Shown in pieces: positions 10,332 through 21,722 of a stretch of DNA of 64,000 nt; position 1 is the stretch's first letter; every line of letters begins with the position of its first letter. The position numbers were made by a program, and so were the translations under genes. Under the pieces are notes generated by a model, which saw only the letters and a list, made by a program, of their open reading frames with translations, was not told the DNA's origin and made no database searches. The DNA comes from Oreohelix idahoensis (taxonomy: Eukaryota > Mollusca > Gastropoda > Stylommatophora > Oreohelicidae): positions 374,501 to 438,500 of the forward strand of contig JAMPIV010013766.1 of assembly GCA_024509875.1 (NCBI GenBank), given 5' to 3'.

Positions 10332-13300
10332 GTATCATTCTTGTTTTCTTGTGTTACTGTAACATGAGGAGGGTATCATTCTTGTTTTCTTGTGCTACTG
10401 TAACATGAGGAAGGTTTCATTCTTGTTTTCTTGTGTTACTGTAACATGAGGAAGGTTTCATTCTTGTTTTCTTGTGTTACTGTAACATGAGGAAGGTTTC
10501 ATTCTTGTTTTCTTGTGCTACTGTAACATGAGGAAGATTTCATTCTTGTTTTCTTGTGTTACTGTAACATGAGGAGGGTATCATTCTTGTTTTCTTGTGT
10601 TACTGTAACATGAGGAAGGTTTCATTCTTGTTTTCTTGTGTTACTGTAACATGAGGAAGGTTTCATTCTTGTTTTCTTGTGTTACTGTAACATGAGGAAG
10701 GTTTCATTCTTGTTTTCTTGTGTTACTGTAACATGAGGAAGGTTTCATTCTTGTTTTCTTGTGTTACTGTAACATGAGGAAGGTTTCATTCTTGTTTTCT
10801 TGTGCTACTGTAACATGAGGAAGGTTTCATTCTTGTTTTCTTGTGTTACTGTAACATGAGGAAGGTTTCATTCTTGTTTTCTTGTGCTACTGTAACATGA
10901 GGAAGGTTTCATTCTTGTTTTCTTGTGCTACTGTAACATGAGGAAGGTTTCATTCTTGTTTTCTTGTGCTACTGTAACATGAGGAAGGTTTCATTCTTGT
11001 TTTCTTGTGCTACTGTAACATGAGGAAGGTTTCATTCTTGTTTTCTTGTGCTACTGTAACATGAGGAAGGTTTCATTCTTGTTTTCTTGTGTTACTGTAA
11101 CATGAGGAAGGTTTCATTCTTGTTTTCTTGTGCTACTGTAACATGAGGAAGGTTTCATTCTTGTTTTCTTGTGCTACTGTAACATGAGGAAGATTTCATT
11201 CTTGCTTTCTTTCATTACTATAGCATGAGGAGGGTATCATTCTTGTTTTCTTGTGCTACTGTAACATGAGGAAGGTTTCATTCTTGTTTTCTTGTGCTAC
11301 TGTAACATGAGGAAGGTTTCATTCTTGTTTTCTTGTGCTACTGTAACATGAGGAAGGTTTCATTCTTGTTTTCTTGTGCTACTGTAACATGAGGAAGGTT
11401 TCATTCTTGTTTTCTTGTGTTACTGTAACATGAGGAAGGTTTCATTCTTGTTTTCTTGTGCTACTGTAACATGAGGATGGTTTCATTCTTGTTTTCTTGT
11501 GCTACTGTAACATGAGGAAGATTTCATTCTTGCTTTCTTTCATTACTATAGCATGAGGAGGGTATCATTCTTGTTTTCTTGTGCTACTGTAACATGAGGA
11601 AGGTTTCATTCTTGTTTTCTTGTGCTACTGTAACATGAGGAAGGTTTCATTCTTGTTTTCTTGTGTTACTGTAACATGAGGAAGGTTTCATTCTTGTTTT
11701 CTTGTGCTACTGTAACATGAGGAAGGTTTCATTCTTGTTTTCTTGTGCTATTGTAACATGAGGAAGGTTTCATTCTTGTTTTCTTGTGTTACTGTAACAT
11801 GAGGAGGGTATCATTCTTGTTTTCTTGTGCTACTGTAACATGAGGAAGGTTTCATTCTTGTTTTCTTGTGCTACTGTAACATGAGGAAGGTTTCATTCTT
11901 GTTTTCTTGTGCTACTGTAACATGAGGAAGGTTTCATTCTTGTTTTCTTGTGCTACTGTAACATGAGGAGGGTATCATTCTTGTTTTCTTGTGCTACTGT
12001 AACATGAGGAAGGTTTCATTCTTGTTTTCTTGTGTTACTGTAACATGAGGAGGGTATCATTCTTGTTTTCTTGTGCTACTGTAACATGAGGAAGGTTTCA
12101 TTCTTGCTTTCTTTCATTACTATAGCATGAGGAGGGTATCATTCTTGTTTTCTTGTGCTACTGTAACATGAGGAAGGTTTCATTCTTGTTTTCTTGTGCT
12201 ACTGTAACATGAGGAAGGTTTCATTCTTGTTTTCTTGTGTTACTGTAACATGAGGAAGGTTTCATTCTTGTTTTCTTGTGTTACTGTAACATGAGGAGGG
12301 TATCATTCTTGTTTTCTTGTGTTACTGTAACATGAGGAGGGTATCATTCTTGTTTTCTTGTGCTACTGTAACATGAGGAAGGTTTCATTCTTGTTTTCTT
12401 GTGTTACTGTAACATGAGGAAGATTTCATTCTTGTTTTCTTGTGTTACTGTAACATGAGGAAGGTTTCATTCTTGTTTTCTTGTGCTACTGTAACATGAG
12501 GAAGGTTTCATTCTTGTTTTCTTGTGTTACTGTAACATGAGGAGGGTATCATTCTTGTTTTCTTGTGTTACTGTAACATGAGGAAGGTTTCATTCTTGTT
12601 TTCTTGTGTTACTGTAACATGAGGAAGGTTTCATTCTTGTTTTCTTGTGTTACTGTAACATGAGGAAGGTTTCATTCTTGTTTTCTTGTGTTACTGTAAC
12701 ATGAGGAAGGTTTCATTCTTGTTTTCTTGTGCTACTGCAACATGAGGAAGGTTTCATTCTTGTTTTCTTGTGCTACTGTAGCATGAGGAAGGTTTCATTC
12801 TTGTTTTCTTGTGTTACTGTAACATGAGGAAGGTTTCATTCTTGTTTTCTTGTGCTACTGTAACATGAGGAAGGTTTCATTCTTGTTTTCTTGTGCTACT
12901 GTAGCATGAGGAAGGTTTCATTCTTGTTTTCTTGTGCTACTGTAACATGAGGAAGGTTTCATTCTTGTTTTCTTGTGCTACTGTAACATGAGGAAGGTTT
13001 CATTCTTGTTTTCTTGTGCTACTGTAACATGAGGAAGGTTTCATTCTTGTTTTCTTGTGCTACTGTAACATGAGGAAAGTTTCATTCTTGTTTTCTTGTG
13101 CTACTGTAACATGAGGAAGATTTCATTCTTGCTTTCTTTCATTACTATAGCATGAGGAGGGTATCATTCTTGTTTTCTTGTGCTACTGTAACATGAGGAA
13201 GGTTTCATTCTTGTTTTCTTGTGCTACTGTAACATGAGGAAGATTTCATTCTTGCTTTCTTTCATTACTATAGCATGAGGAGGGTATCATTCTTGTTTTC

Positions 13301-14835
13301 TTGTGCTACTGTAACATGAGGAAGATTTCATTCTTGCTTTCTTTCATTACTATAGCATGAGGAGGGTATCATTCTTGTTTTCTTGTGCTACTGTAACATG
13401 AGGAAGGTTTCATTCTTGTTTTCTTGTGCTACTGTAACATGAGGAAGGTTTCATTCTTGTTTTCTTGTGCTACTGTAACATGAGGAAGGTTTCATTCTTG
13501 TTTTCTTGTGCTACTGTAACATGAGGAAGGTTTCATTCTTGTTTTCTTGTGCTACTGTAACATGAGGAAGGTTTCATTCTTGTTTTCTTGTGCTACTGTA
13601 ACATGAGGAAGGTTTCATTCTTGCTTTCTTGTGCTACTGTAACATGAGGAAGGTTTCATTCTTGCTTTCTTTCATTACTATAGCATGAGGAGGGTATCAT
13701 TCTTGTTTTCTTGTGCTACTCTAACATGAGGAAGATTTCATTCTTGCTTTCTTTCATTACTATAGCATGAGGAGGGTATCATTCTTGTTTTCTTGTGTTA
13801 CTGTAACATGAGGAAGGTTTCATTCTTGCTTTCTTTCATTACTATAGCATGAGGAGGGTATCATTCTTGTTTTCTTGTGCTACTGTAACATGAGGAAGGT
13901 TTCATTCTTGTTTTCTTGTGCTACTGTAACATGAGGAAGGTTTCATTCTTGTTTTCTTGTGCTACTGTAACATGAGGAAGGTTTCATTCTTGTTTTCTTG
14001 TGCTACTGTAACATGAGGATGGTTTCATTCTTGTTTTCTTGTGCTACTGTAACATGAGGAAGGTTTCATTCTTGTTTTCTTGTGCTACTGTAACATGAGG
14101 AAGATTTCATTCTTGTTTTCTTGTGCTACTGTAACATGAGGAAGGTTTCATTCTTGTTTTCTTGTGCTACTGTAACATGAGGAAGGTTTCATTCTTGTTT
14201 TCTTGTGCTACTGTAACATGAGGAAGGTTTGATTCTTGTTTTCTTGTGCTACTATAACATGAGGAAGGTTTCGTTCTAGCTTTCTTTCACTACTGTAACA
14301 TGAGGAAGATTTCATTCTTGTTTTCTTGTACTACTGTAATATAAGGAAGATTTTGTTCTTCTTTTCCCCTACTATTACTGTAAAATGAGAGAGATTTCAC
14401 TCTTGTTTACTTTTACTACTACAACACAAGGCAGATTTCATTCTTGCCTTCTTTTATAACTGTAACATGAGGAAGATTTCACTCCTGTTTTCTTTAATAA
14501 CTGTAACACAAGGAAGATTTCATTCTTGCATTCTATTAACATTGGAACATGAGGAAGATTTCATTTTATTACTGTAACATGAGGAAGATTTCATTTTATA
14601 ACTGTAACATGAGGAAGATTTCACTCCTGTTTTCTTTAATAACTGTAACACAAGGAAGATTTCATTCTTGCATTCTATTAACATTGGAACATGAGGAAGA
14701 TTTCATTTTATTACTGTAACATGAGGAAGATTTCATTTTTTTAATTCCTGCTTTCTTTCACTATTGTGACACAAGAAAGATTTCATTTTTTTGTTTGTTT
14801 TAGTACTGTCGCCTGAGGAAGATTTCATTCTTGTT
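10332..14835. repeat. 41-bp minisatellite, right arm, with decayed edge
   Basis: The same 41-bp units as 1-1510 continue for about 97 regular copies to about 14330. Beyond that the units lose homogeneity, with single-base changes, shortened units and a roughly 120-bp block repeated near 14465-14600 and 14610-14740. The decay toward the edge is typical of arrays homogenised by unequal exchange. Confidence 0.95.
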
Positions 14836-15477
14836 TTATTTTACTACTGTTGTTGTTTAACTAGCTCTTTTTCAGCCAATACCAAGTTGAAGATTCCTTG
14901 GTATTATCTACATTATAGATCCAGGTTTTTGCGTGGCTTTTCTACCATTCCGATATGTGTTAAGTTAAGTCATGAGCTCCAGTTTCTCCAGCTTGACTTG
15001 TATTTAAAGGATCATCGCATCTGGTCCCTAGCTTAAAGTAAGAAGCACATGGCATACTGTGCATTTCCCACCATACAAGGGGGCTTTCCAAATATGCAGA
15101 GCTAGAATGCTGTGCTCTGGTTCTGGGCTCTCCAAAGGAATTGTCAAGTCCTACAAAGAGCCCCTTCTCAGCTCCTCCTGCCTATCAAGGGTCCATAGTG
15201 AGATCCTCCTGCACGGAGCCAACCAGGCAAAAGCCAAAGTTAAGTTTGGGGCTCAGGTGACTCCTCCAAGCTTAGTATGCAATACTGGGTTCTCAACATG
15301 TTTTACCACATGGGGAATCCCTGGAAGTGTGTGGATAATTTCAAGAGTCAATGAGGGTGTAATTAGTCTCACAGACAGAGGTTCACTTCTACATCTGTAT
15401 ACTACAGCATTGTGCTAAGCTGGTGGTCATAGAAGGATGACTCCAAATAAGGATATGCTTCCATACATGCTTTTTAC
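14836..15477. other. Unassigned spacer between two arrays
   Basis: About 640 bp of non-tandem sequence. It holds a 119-codon open frame (15059-15418) with no motif, signal peptide or homolog that I recognise. The first ATG gives a Ser/Leu-rich product. Probably non-coding or an old repeat. Confidence 0.5.
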
Positions 15478-17045
15478 TACTGTAACGTGGGAAGATTTCA
15501 CTCTCGCTTTCTTTTACAAAGATTTCATTCTCGCATTCTTGTTCTACTGTAACATGGGGAAGATTTCATTCTCACTTTTACTACTGTAACATGAGGAAAA
15601 TTTCATTCTCGCATTCTTTTACTATTGTAACATGGGGAAGATTTCATTCTCGCTTTTATTACTGTAACATGGGGAAGATTTCACTCTCACTTTCTTTTAC
15701 TACTGTAACATGGGGAAGATTTCATTCTCACTTTCTTTTAACATGGGGAAGATTTCACTCTCGCATTATTTTACTACTGTAACATGGGGAAGATTTCACT
15801 CTCACATTTTTTTACTACTGTAACATGGGGAAGGTTTCATTCTCGCATTCTTTTACTACTGTAACATGGGGAAGATTTCACTCTCGTTTTCTTTTACAAA
15901 GATTTCATTCTCGCATTCTTTTACTACTGTAACATGGGGAAGATTTCATTCTCGCTTTTACTACCGTAACATGGGGAAGATTTCATTCTCGCATTCTTTT
16001 ACTACTGTAACATGGGGAAGATTTCACTCTCGTTTTCTTTTACAAAGATTTCATTCTCACATTCTTTTACTACTGTAACATGGGGAAGATTTCATTCTCA
16101 CTTTTACTACTGTAACATGGGGAATATTTCATTCTCACTTTTACTACTGTAACATAGGGAAGATTTCACTCTCGCTTTTACTACTGTAACATGGGGAAGA
16201 TTTCATTCTCGCATTCTTTTACTACTGTAACATGGGGAAGATTTCATTCTTGCTTTTACTACTGTAACATGGGGAAGATTTCACTCTTGCATTCTTTTAC
16301 TACTGTAACATGGGGAAGATTTCACTCTCACATTCTTTTAATACTGTAACATGGGGAAGATTTCATTCTCACTTTTACTACTTTAACATGGGGAAGAGTT
16401 CACTCTCGCTTTCTTTTACTACTGTAACATGGGGAAGATTTCATTCTCGCTTTCTTTTACTACTGTAACATGGGGAAGATTTCACTCTCGCATTCTTTTA
16501 CTACTGTAACATGGGGAAGATTTCACTCTCGCATTCGTTTACTACTGTAACATTGGGAAGATTTCACTCTCGCATTCTTTTACTACTGTAACATGGGGAA
16601 GATTTCATTCTCACTTTTATTACTGTAACATGGGGAAGATTTCATTCTCGCTTTCTTTTACTACTGTAACATGGGGAAGATTTCATTCTCGCTTTCTTTT
16701 ACTACTGTAACATGGGGAAGATTTCATTCTTGCTTTTACTACTGTAACATGGGGAAGAATTCACTCTTGCTTTCTTTTACTACTGTAACATGGGGAAGAT
16801 TTCACTCTCGCTTTCTTTTACTACTGTAACATGGGGAAGATTTCATTCTTGCTTTTACTACTGTAACATGGGGAAGAATTCACTCTTGCTTTCTTTTACT
16901 ACTGTAACATGGGGAAGATTTCATTCTCACTTTTATTACTGTAACATGGGGAAGATTTCATTCTCGCTTTCTTTTACTACTGTAACATGGGGAAGATTTC
17001 ACTCTCACATTCTTTTACTTCTGTAACATGGGGAAGATTTTATAA
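15478..17045. repeat. Second minisatellite, related to the first
   Basis: Units around catggggaagatttcattct and cgctttcttttactactgta, 41 bp when complete, with shortened variants lacking part of the ctttctttta tract. The unit is clearly homologous to the 1-14835 unit (gaagatttcattctt and tactgtaacatg shared) but is a separate, differently fixed family. It ends 74 bp from the donor end of gli exon 13. Confidence 0.95.
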
Positions 17046-17118
17046 TCATCATAACAGTTTTTCATAGAAACAACTATCTGCAAGTTCGAAGAACAAAAGT
17101 TGTCAAAAATTGTCTCAC

Positions 17119-17310
17119 CTCTGCTTCGTTTGACTCTGGAATGAAGATATCCTCCTCCTCCAGACCAACACCAATGGTGTTTACCCCATCTATATTGACC
17201 CTGTCATCTATAAGATTTCCCTGATCTCCAAGGCTACATGTCACATTCACTTCAGGACTGTGGTCAGGTGATGGCTGAGAGTTAGAAGATGGAGCAGATC
17301 CAATGGTGTC
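17119..17310 (-). CDS. gli: gli exon 13 of the window, last recognised exon
   Basis: Acceptor tttaatttcag, donor GCAGAG|GTGAGA; 64 codons in phase 0. It encodes SSNSQPSPDHSPEVNVTCSL, matching the SQPSPxxSP block after the zinc fingers of GLI/Ci, then an acidic segment (EEEDIFIPE). The PKA-site cluster and activation domain follow in later exons that are not in the window. The intron upstream of its acceptor carries a 35-bp tandem duplication. Confidence 0.92.
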
Positions 17311-17311
17311 C

Positions 17312-17392
17312 TGAAATTAAAGGGGAATCCCAGGGTAATGTTTTCTTGAAATTAAAAGGGAATCCCAGGGTAATGTTTTCTTGAAATTAAAG
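17312..17392. repeat. 35-bp tandem duplication at the exon 13 acceptor
   Basis: A 35-bp unit (tgaaattaaaggggaatccc then agggtaatgttttct) occurs twice plus a partial copy, starting inside the AG acceptor region of exon 13. On the minus strand each copy offers a pyrimidine-rich tract ending in tttcaag. Confidence 0.9.
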
Positions 17393-17734
17393 GATAACTT
17401 TTGGGTCAGATCACCCATGTGTTACAGGAGCCTGAAAGGGGAGCAAAGAATTGTAACACTGTTCCCTACCATGCATTTCATAAAATGCGATGAAGGAGGG
17501 TAGGGCATGGGGTAAAAAAAAATGTTAAACCACAAACACTTGAACAAACATGGATAGGTCAACTAAGGAAAATAATTCAGCCAACCAAGACAGGGGAAGG
17601 GTGTCTGGTAGGGAGAGGCGCCTCATGCAACACAGAGAAAGCTGAAAGGAGTCTGTGTTGCTGACATAACCTTCTTTCTTCTAGGGAAACCTCCAGATTT
17701 GGCACCTGGAATGTTCAAACATTGAACAAACAAG

Positions 17735-17925
17735 GGAAGATAGTACAGGTGGCAGCAGAAATCAGGGAATAAACACATGAAGAAGAGAACTGGAGACAGA
17801 AGTGAAAATGATGAGGAAAATGGAGAAAGAGCTTAAGTTGATGGCACGTGTCAGGAGAGCTTGGCATGTGTTTGTTGCAGGCCTATGTTTTTTGGGAGCT
17901 AAAGGGTACTAACTGATTAATTTAC
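17735..17925 (+). mobile_element. LINE 3'-end fragment (family L3)
   Basis: Degraded C-terminal coding and 3' end (gaagagaactggagacagaa, then cttggcatgtgtttgtt and the terminal aactgattaa). The same 3' end recurs at 25.5, 26.3, 48.0 and 63.9 kb (plus) and 20.5, 37.2 and 38.2 kb (minus). The clade is not determined. Confidence 0.6.
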
Positions 17926-17966
17926 GGTCAGATAAAAACTACACCTATTTCTTTCCAAAATCTGCA

Positions 17967-18120
17967 GGTGGTGGTGCCATTCGGAAGGCCCTGGGTTCAA
18001 TTCTCTGGTAAGCCACTCACTTCTGTTGTTTTTCTATTGTTTAGTTTTCTACTTCTTTATTTCTCACGAGTGCCCGAAACATACCTTTATGTGTGTAATA
18101 CTTATTTACTTATAGTTCCA
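17967..18120 (+). mobile_element. SINE family S6 copy
   Basis: tRNA-like head with box B-like gggttcaattctc, then a body ending in cacgagtgcccgaaacatac and a TTTA-rich tail. The same family occurs in minus orientation at 63275-63470 and as fragments at about 62345-62415 and 63720-63775. Confidence 0.7.
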
Positions 18121-18249
18121 AGTAGTTCTTCTACAACATCCACTGCCAGAATTATATGCACACGAAGCTGAAATCTTTCAGCACTTTCAAAAAAAAAGTT
18201 ATCTTAAACAGTTCCTTATGTATTTTTCTAGCTATGGTTGTCTCCTGTC

Positions 18250-18370
18250 CAATTAGCAGCAGGTATCTTCTTCTTGGATCCTTAGCCCCTGACTGACAAA
18301 GCAGTCAGTGGCCATCACGCCTAGTGGAGTCTTGTGGAGCAGCAGCAAACTGCCCCCATTTAGCATCAAG
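18250..18370. repeat. Dispersed repeat S7 fragment
   Basis: The block with cttagcc and the motif gcagtcagtggccatcacgc also occurs near 35665-35790 (gcagtctgtggccattacgc). No coding capacity; class unknown. Confidence 0.5.
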
Positions 18371-18433
18371 TATATAAAGATGTTAAAAGAAAGCTATTAA
18401 TGTGTTCTGGCATATTCAGAAAATGGATCATAC

Positions 18434-18529
18434 CTGAGACTGACGGCTGTTGCCAGATACTTGAATTGATGACCCAGACACCCCAAGACCTTCCTCAGCT
18501 CGTCTGTTGGCATCACAAGATTCATGGTC
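18434..18529 (-). CDS. gli: gli exon 12 of the window, post-finger linker
   Basis: Acceptor aatctttacag, donor GTCTCAG|GTATGA; 32 codons in phase 0. It encodes a hydrophilic Ser/Gly-rich segment (DHESCDANRRAEEGLGVSGS). Not conserved by motif; supported by splice sites, phase and position between exons 11 and 13. Confidence 0.85.
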
Positions 18530-18737
18530 CTGTAAAGATTAGTAAGAAAATATGAGCTAATATGAACATAATTTTTCTTCGGTGCAGTTGGCAATGCAGA
18601 AAACAAGTGAACAAGGTAAAGCTAAACTTCAAATTGGAAAAACTTTTGCTAAACATTGATATAATGCAATAGAATCTAGAGTGGAAGGACATTATGTCTG
18701 TATTAAAGAGAATATAACCCTGTGTGGTTCTCGAGGG

Positions 18738-18836
18738 GAAAAAGGGGGGGGCACAGCCGATAGGATAGTCTGGCACTCTCTCTTCCAAACCTCTACACCT
18801 CACGGTAGAAGGGAAACGACTAAGTAAGTAAGTAAG
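18738..18836 (+). mobile_element. 5'-truncated RTE copy with target-site duplication
   Basis: It matches the last ~95 bp of the RTE element at 38661-41825 (tctcttccaaacctctacac, then aacgactaagtaagtaag). It is flanked by tggttctcgaggg at 18725-18737 and 18837-18849, and it splits a copy of repeat S5. Confidence 0.85.
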
Positions 18837-18849
18837 TGGTTCTCGAGGG

Positions 18850-19065
18850 TCTCTGATGAGACAAAGAAAGAACAGAACCACAGCACTCTCAGGCATGTCC
18901 TACAAGGCAACTAATATGAGGTTGGGCATGGCATGGGACTGTAAAACTAATTGCAATTTAAACCACCTCAGCAACAGCATGTGCAGGATTCCTGTAGGTG
19001 ACCAGCCACAGTGGTGACTCCATGTTCTGTTAACAGTGCAAAGGAAAATGATGAAAGAGCCAATA
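18850..19065. repeat. Dispersed repeat S5
   Basis: Shares ggcaactaayatgagg, ctaattgc and the ending gtgrctccatg with 43245-43480 and 48384-48590, all in one orientation. Unknown class, non-coding. Confidence 0.65.
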
Positions 19066-19136
19066 AGGTTAAGAATAAAAGTTCAAAATGATGGTGCTGA
19101 ATTATCTACAAAACATGTAAGTAATAAAATAATGAC

Positions 19137-19256
19137 AATAATTTTCCCAAGATGAATGAAATAATTTTCCCAAGATGAATGAAATAATTGTCCCAAGATG
19201 AATGAAATAATTGTCCCAAGATGAATGAAATAATTTTCCCAAGATGAATGAAATAA
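19137..19256. repeat. 23-bp tandem repeat, five copies
   Basis: Unit aaataattttcccaagatga plus atg, about five copies with a t/g variant in the middle. Confidence 0.9.
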
Positions 19257-20169
19257 CTATAAATATAGTCACCATTTTATTTCCTTGCCTAACTACTTTT
19301 CATTACAAGGGGAGACAAGTGTGGAAACTTTTGTATGTCTACTCATTCAAGGGCAAATGTTGCCAATAGTGAAAAGTGATTCACAATAACAACGGGTTTT
19401 TTTTTCCTCCTTAGAGGCATCCGGAACTATATGCAGCAATGTGTGTATTACTAACCACCTATTATTTTAGTTTCCAGAAATTCTTTACAGGTTTTACTTA
19501 TGTATCAAATCCGCGTATTGCATACTGCATGAATGCAATTTTATTGCTTCTACCCCCACTACTTGTACTGTAAATTTACAAAACAGCAAATATCTGGACT
19601 TGATATATTAGGATGCAAATCATTTTATTAAGCTCAAATTTCATAACATTAATTATTTTGTTTAGATTTTAATCTGCATGTTATGATCCTTAAAAAACAT
19701 TTCATTCTTACACTTCAAGCTTCAGTATTTATTGTTCTAAATAAAATACAGTGACACAATTACTCAGTTTCCTAACAAGCAACATTATGGACTAATTACC
19801 CTCACAGAAGAAATAGTGTAGTTTTTTTTATTGAAGACATTTTAATGATTCAAACAGTTTCAAATGTTATGTAACAGAAAAAGGGCACAGAATTCTCCTG
19901 CAACACAGGACATCAAGAGTTACCAAACTTAAATATAGCATACACAAAATGATTAACATACTGCATTAAATGTTACAATTAATTCTACAGTAACTTCAAA
20001 TGGTCCCTCTTAATTAAATGGAGTTAATGCACAGAAGTTCCTTCTTGGAACTATCAATGTGAACAAGAGGATCTGAAAGACCTTTATTTCAGAATGTGTA
20101 GGCTCAGAATGAGCCTAAGGCAACAGGATGTCAGACCTACTGGTGCCCTGATTGTCTAATCTCACTTAC
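19257..20169. other. gli intron, nothing recognised
   Basis: AT-rich intron sequence between exons 11 and 12. I see no exon, repeat family or structured element beyond short homopolymers. Confidence 0.5.
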
Positions 20170-20328
20170 CCCATCTGGGTCTTCCTTCTTGACGTGACAG
20201 CTGGCATCCCCTTTATGTTTCTTATTGGCATAAAAGTCAGCTCCATGAACTGTCTTCACATGCTTTCGTAGAGAACTTGGATCCGTATATCTTTTGGTAC
20301 AACCAATAGCTTTGCAGACATAGGGTTT
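20170..20328 (-). CDS. gli: gli exon 11 of the window, zinc finger 5
   Basis: Acceptor acttttaacag, donor GATGGG|GTAAGT; 53 codons in phase 0. It begins [20 protein letters not shown] and runs through [20 protein letters not shown]. The tail after the last histidine ([11 protein letters not shown]) is of the protostome Ci/Gli type rather than the vertebrate PEAHVTKKQR type, which supports an invertebrate host. Confidence 0.97.
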
Positions 20329-20449
20329 CTGTTAAAAGTAATATCAAGATGTGCTTGCTGGAAACTAAGAACAAAAATAAGCTGTCAATAACTCTCCTAT
20401 GGTTAGTTGTAATTCTGACCCTGACCTAGTTATATATTCATTATCATCA

Positions 20450-20690
20450 ATGTCCTTCAGCTCACCATGGAGTATAGGCCTTCAACAAACGCATGCCAAG
20501 TCTTCCTGTCAAATGCCATCAGCTCAAAGTCTTTCCATGTATTTCTCATAATTTTTCCTTTCCATCTCCAGCTGTCTTCTCCTTGTGTTTCTTTTTTGTC
20601 TCTCTCTAACTTTCGTAACCTTGAAGATTCCACAACAACAGCCTAGTAATGATATCAACAGGTTTGTTCATGTGTATCCTTCTTCTTCAC
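20450..20690 (-). mobile_element. L3 LINE 3'-end fragment
   Basis: Minus-strand copy of the L3 coding end (ctcaccatggagtataggcc, ccagctgtcttctccttgtg, gatatcaacaggtttgttca). Degraded. Confidence 0.55.
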
Positions 20691-21428
20691 ACATTCTCAG
20701 ATGTCTACTTGAATATTTTCTAAGAAACCAGTGGTCAGCTTGAGGTTATTTGCATCTCCATAGAGTTCTTTTGTCCAGAAATGGTACTGGTGACGGCCAT
20801 ATGCAGTTTCTCTGTCCCTCATATGTTGGGCATATTTGAAGCAGATAATTCAGCAGTCATTTTATCGGTGCCACATTTACACTTATTGGTAGTTCCAACA
20901 AGCTAAAGATGTGCGTCCAATCCATTGCATGCCAGCATCATCTACTCATCTTTATCCTTCAGCACATTACAAACCATTTGATATATCAAAGAGACTCAGT
21001 GAAACTGCTGTGCAACAACCGCAATGGGCTATGGAATTCAGGACAGTAATTTGTTTTCAATATAGGAGTTACTTTTGCAATTGCTTCCTGCTGGCATGAA
21101 ACAAACTGAAGTTGAAAGCTGCAACCAAGGTGGAGTGGGGTCAATTTTCTGCATACGACAACAGGAGGCTGACATTTAAGGGGCTGAACACGTGATTGAC
21201 ACAGGGACCACTTCTGATGATCAGATTGCCTTCTGTTGTATAGCTCTGTATAGAGTTTTCTATCATCACCATTTTTAAGAGATCATGACTGGAAGCAGCC
21301 CAGCTTGCACCTATTTAGTGGATTGGTATAAATGTATACAACATTTACTTGCACACAAAGAAAGTAGCTATGAAGAATATTAAAATTACTCATCATTGAA
21401 TACTTTCCATTCAGTTGTCGATACTTAC
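20691..21428. other. gli intron, nothing firm
   Basis: Intron sequence that may continue the L3 fragment for a short way. Otherwise no feature is recognised. Confidence 0.4.
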
Positions 21429-21593
21429 AGCATTGGAGTGAGTTCGATTCTGATGCTTAGCTCTATCCGACGCATTACTGAATGCCTTGGTACAGCCTGG
21501 AAACTCACACATGTATGGTTTCTCTCCTGTATGTGACCTGAGGTGAGTTTTTAGGTTCTCTAGACGACTGTACGCTTTTGCACATCCTTCAAA
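21429..21593 (-). CDS. gli: gli exon 10 of the window, zinc fingers 3-4
   Basis: Acceptor taatgtttccag, donor AATGCT|GTAAGT; 55 codons in phase 0. It begins [17 protein letters not shown] (finger 3), has the linker TGEKPYMCE, and contains finger 4 with [17 protein letters not shown]. The DNA-contacting residues of finger 4 match the family. Confidence 0.97.
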
Positions 21594-21644
21594 CTGGAAA
21601 CATTAAAGAAGACATTGGAAGTTTGATGAGCAATTAAAATTTGC

Positions 21645-21722
21645 TTAGCTGATAATGTTGTAGCTTAGCTGATAATGTTGTAGCTTAGCTGATAATGTTG
21701 TAGCTTAGCTGATAATGTTGTA
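21645..21722. repeat. 20-bp tandem repeat
   Basis: Unit gctgataatgttgtagctta, four near-perfect copies, about 50 bp upstream of the exon 10 acceptor on the minus strand. Confidence 0.92.

Noticed and set aside
15059..15418. 119-codon frame between the arrays
   Set aside because: No recognised motif or exon signals; kept only as part of an unassigned spacer.
1..17045. CRISPR-like array
   Set aside because: Units are contiguous tandem repeats without unique spacers, in animal DNA.
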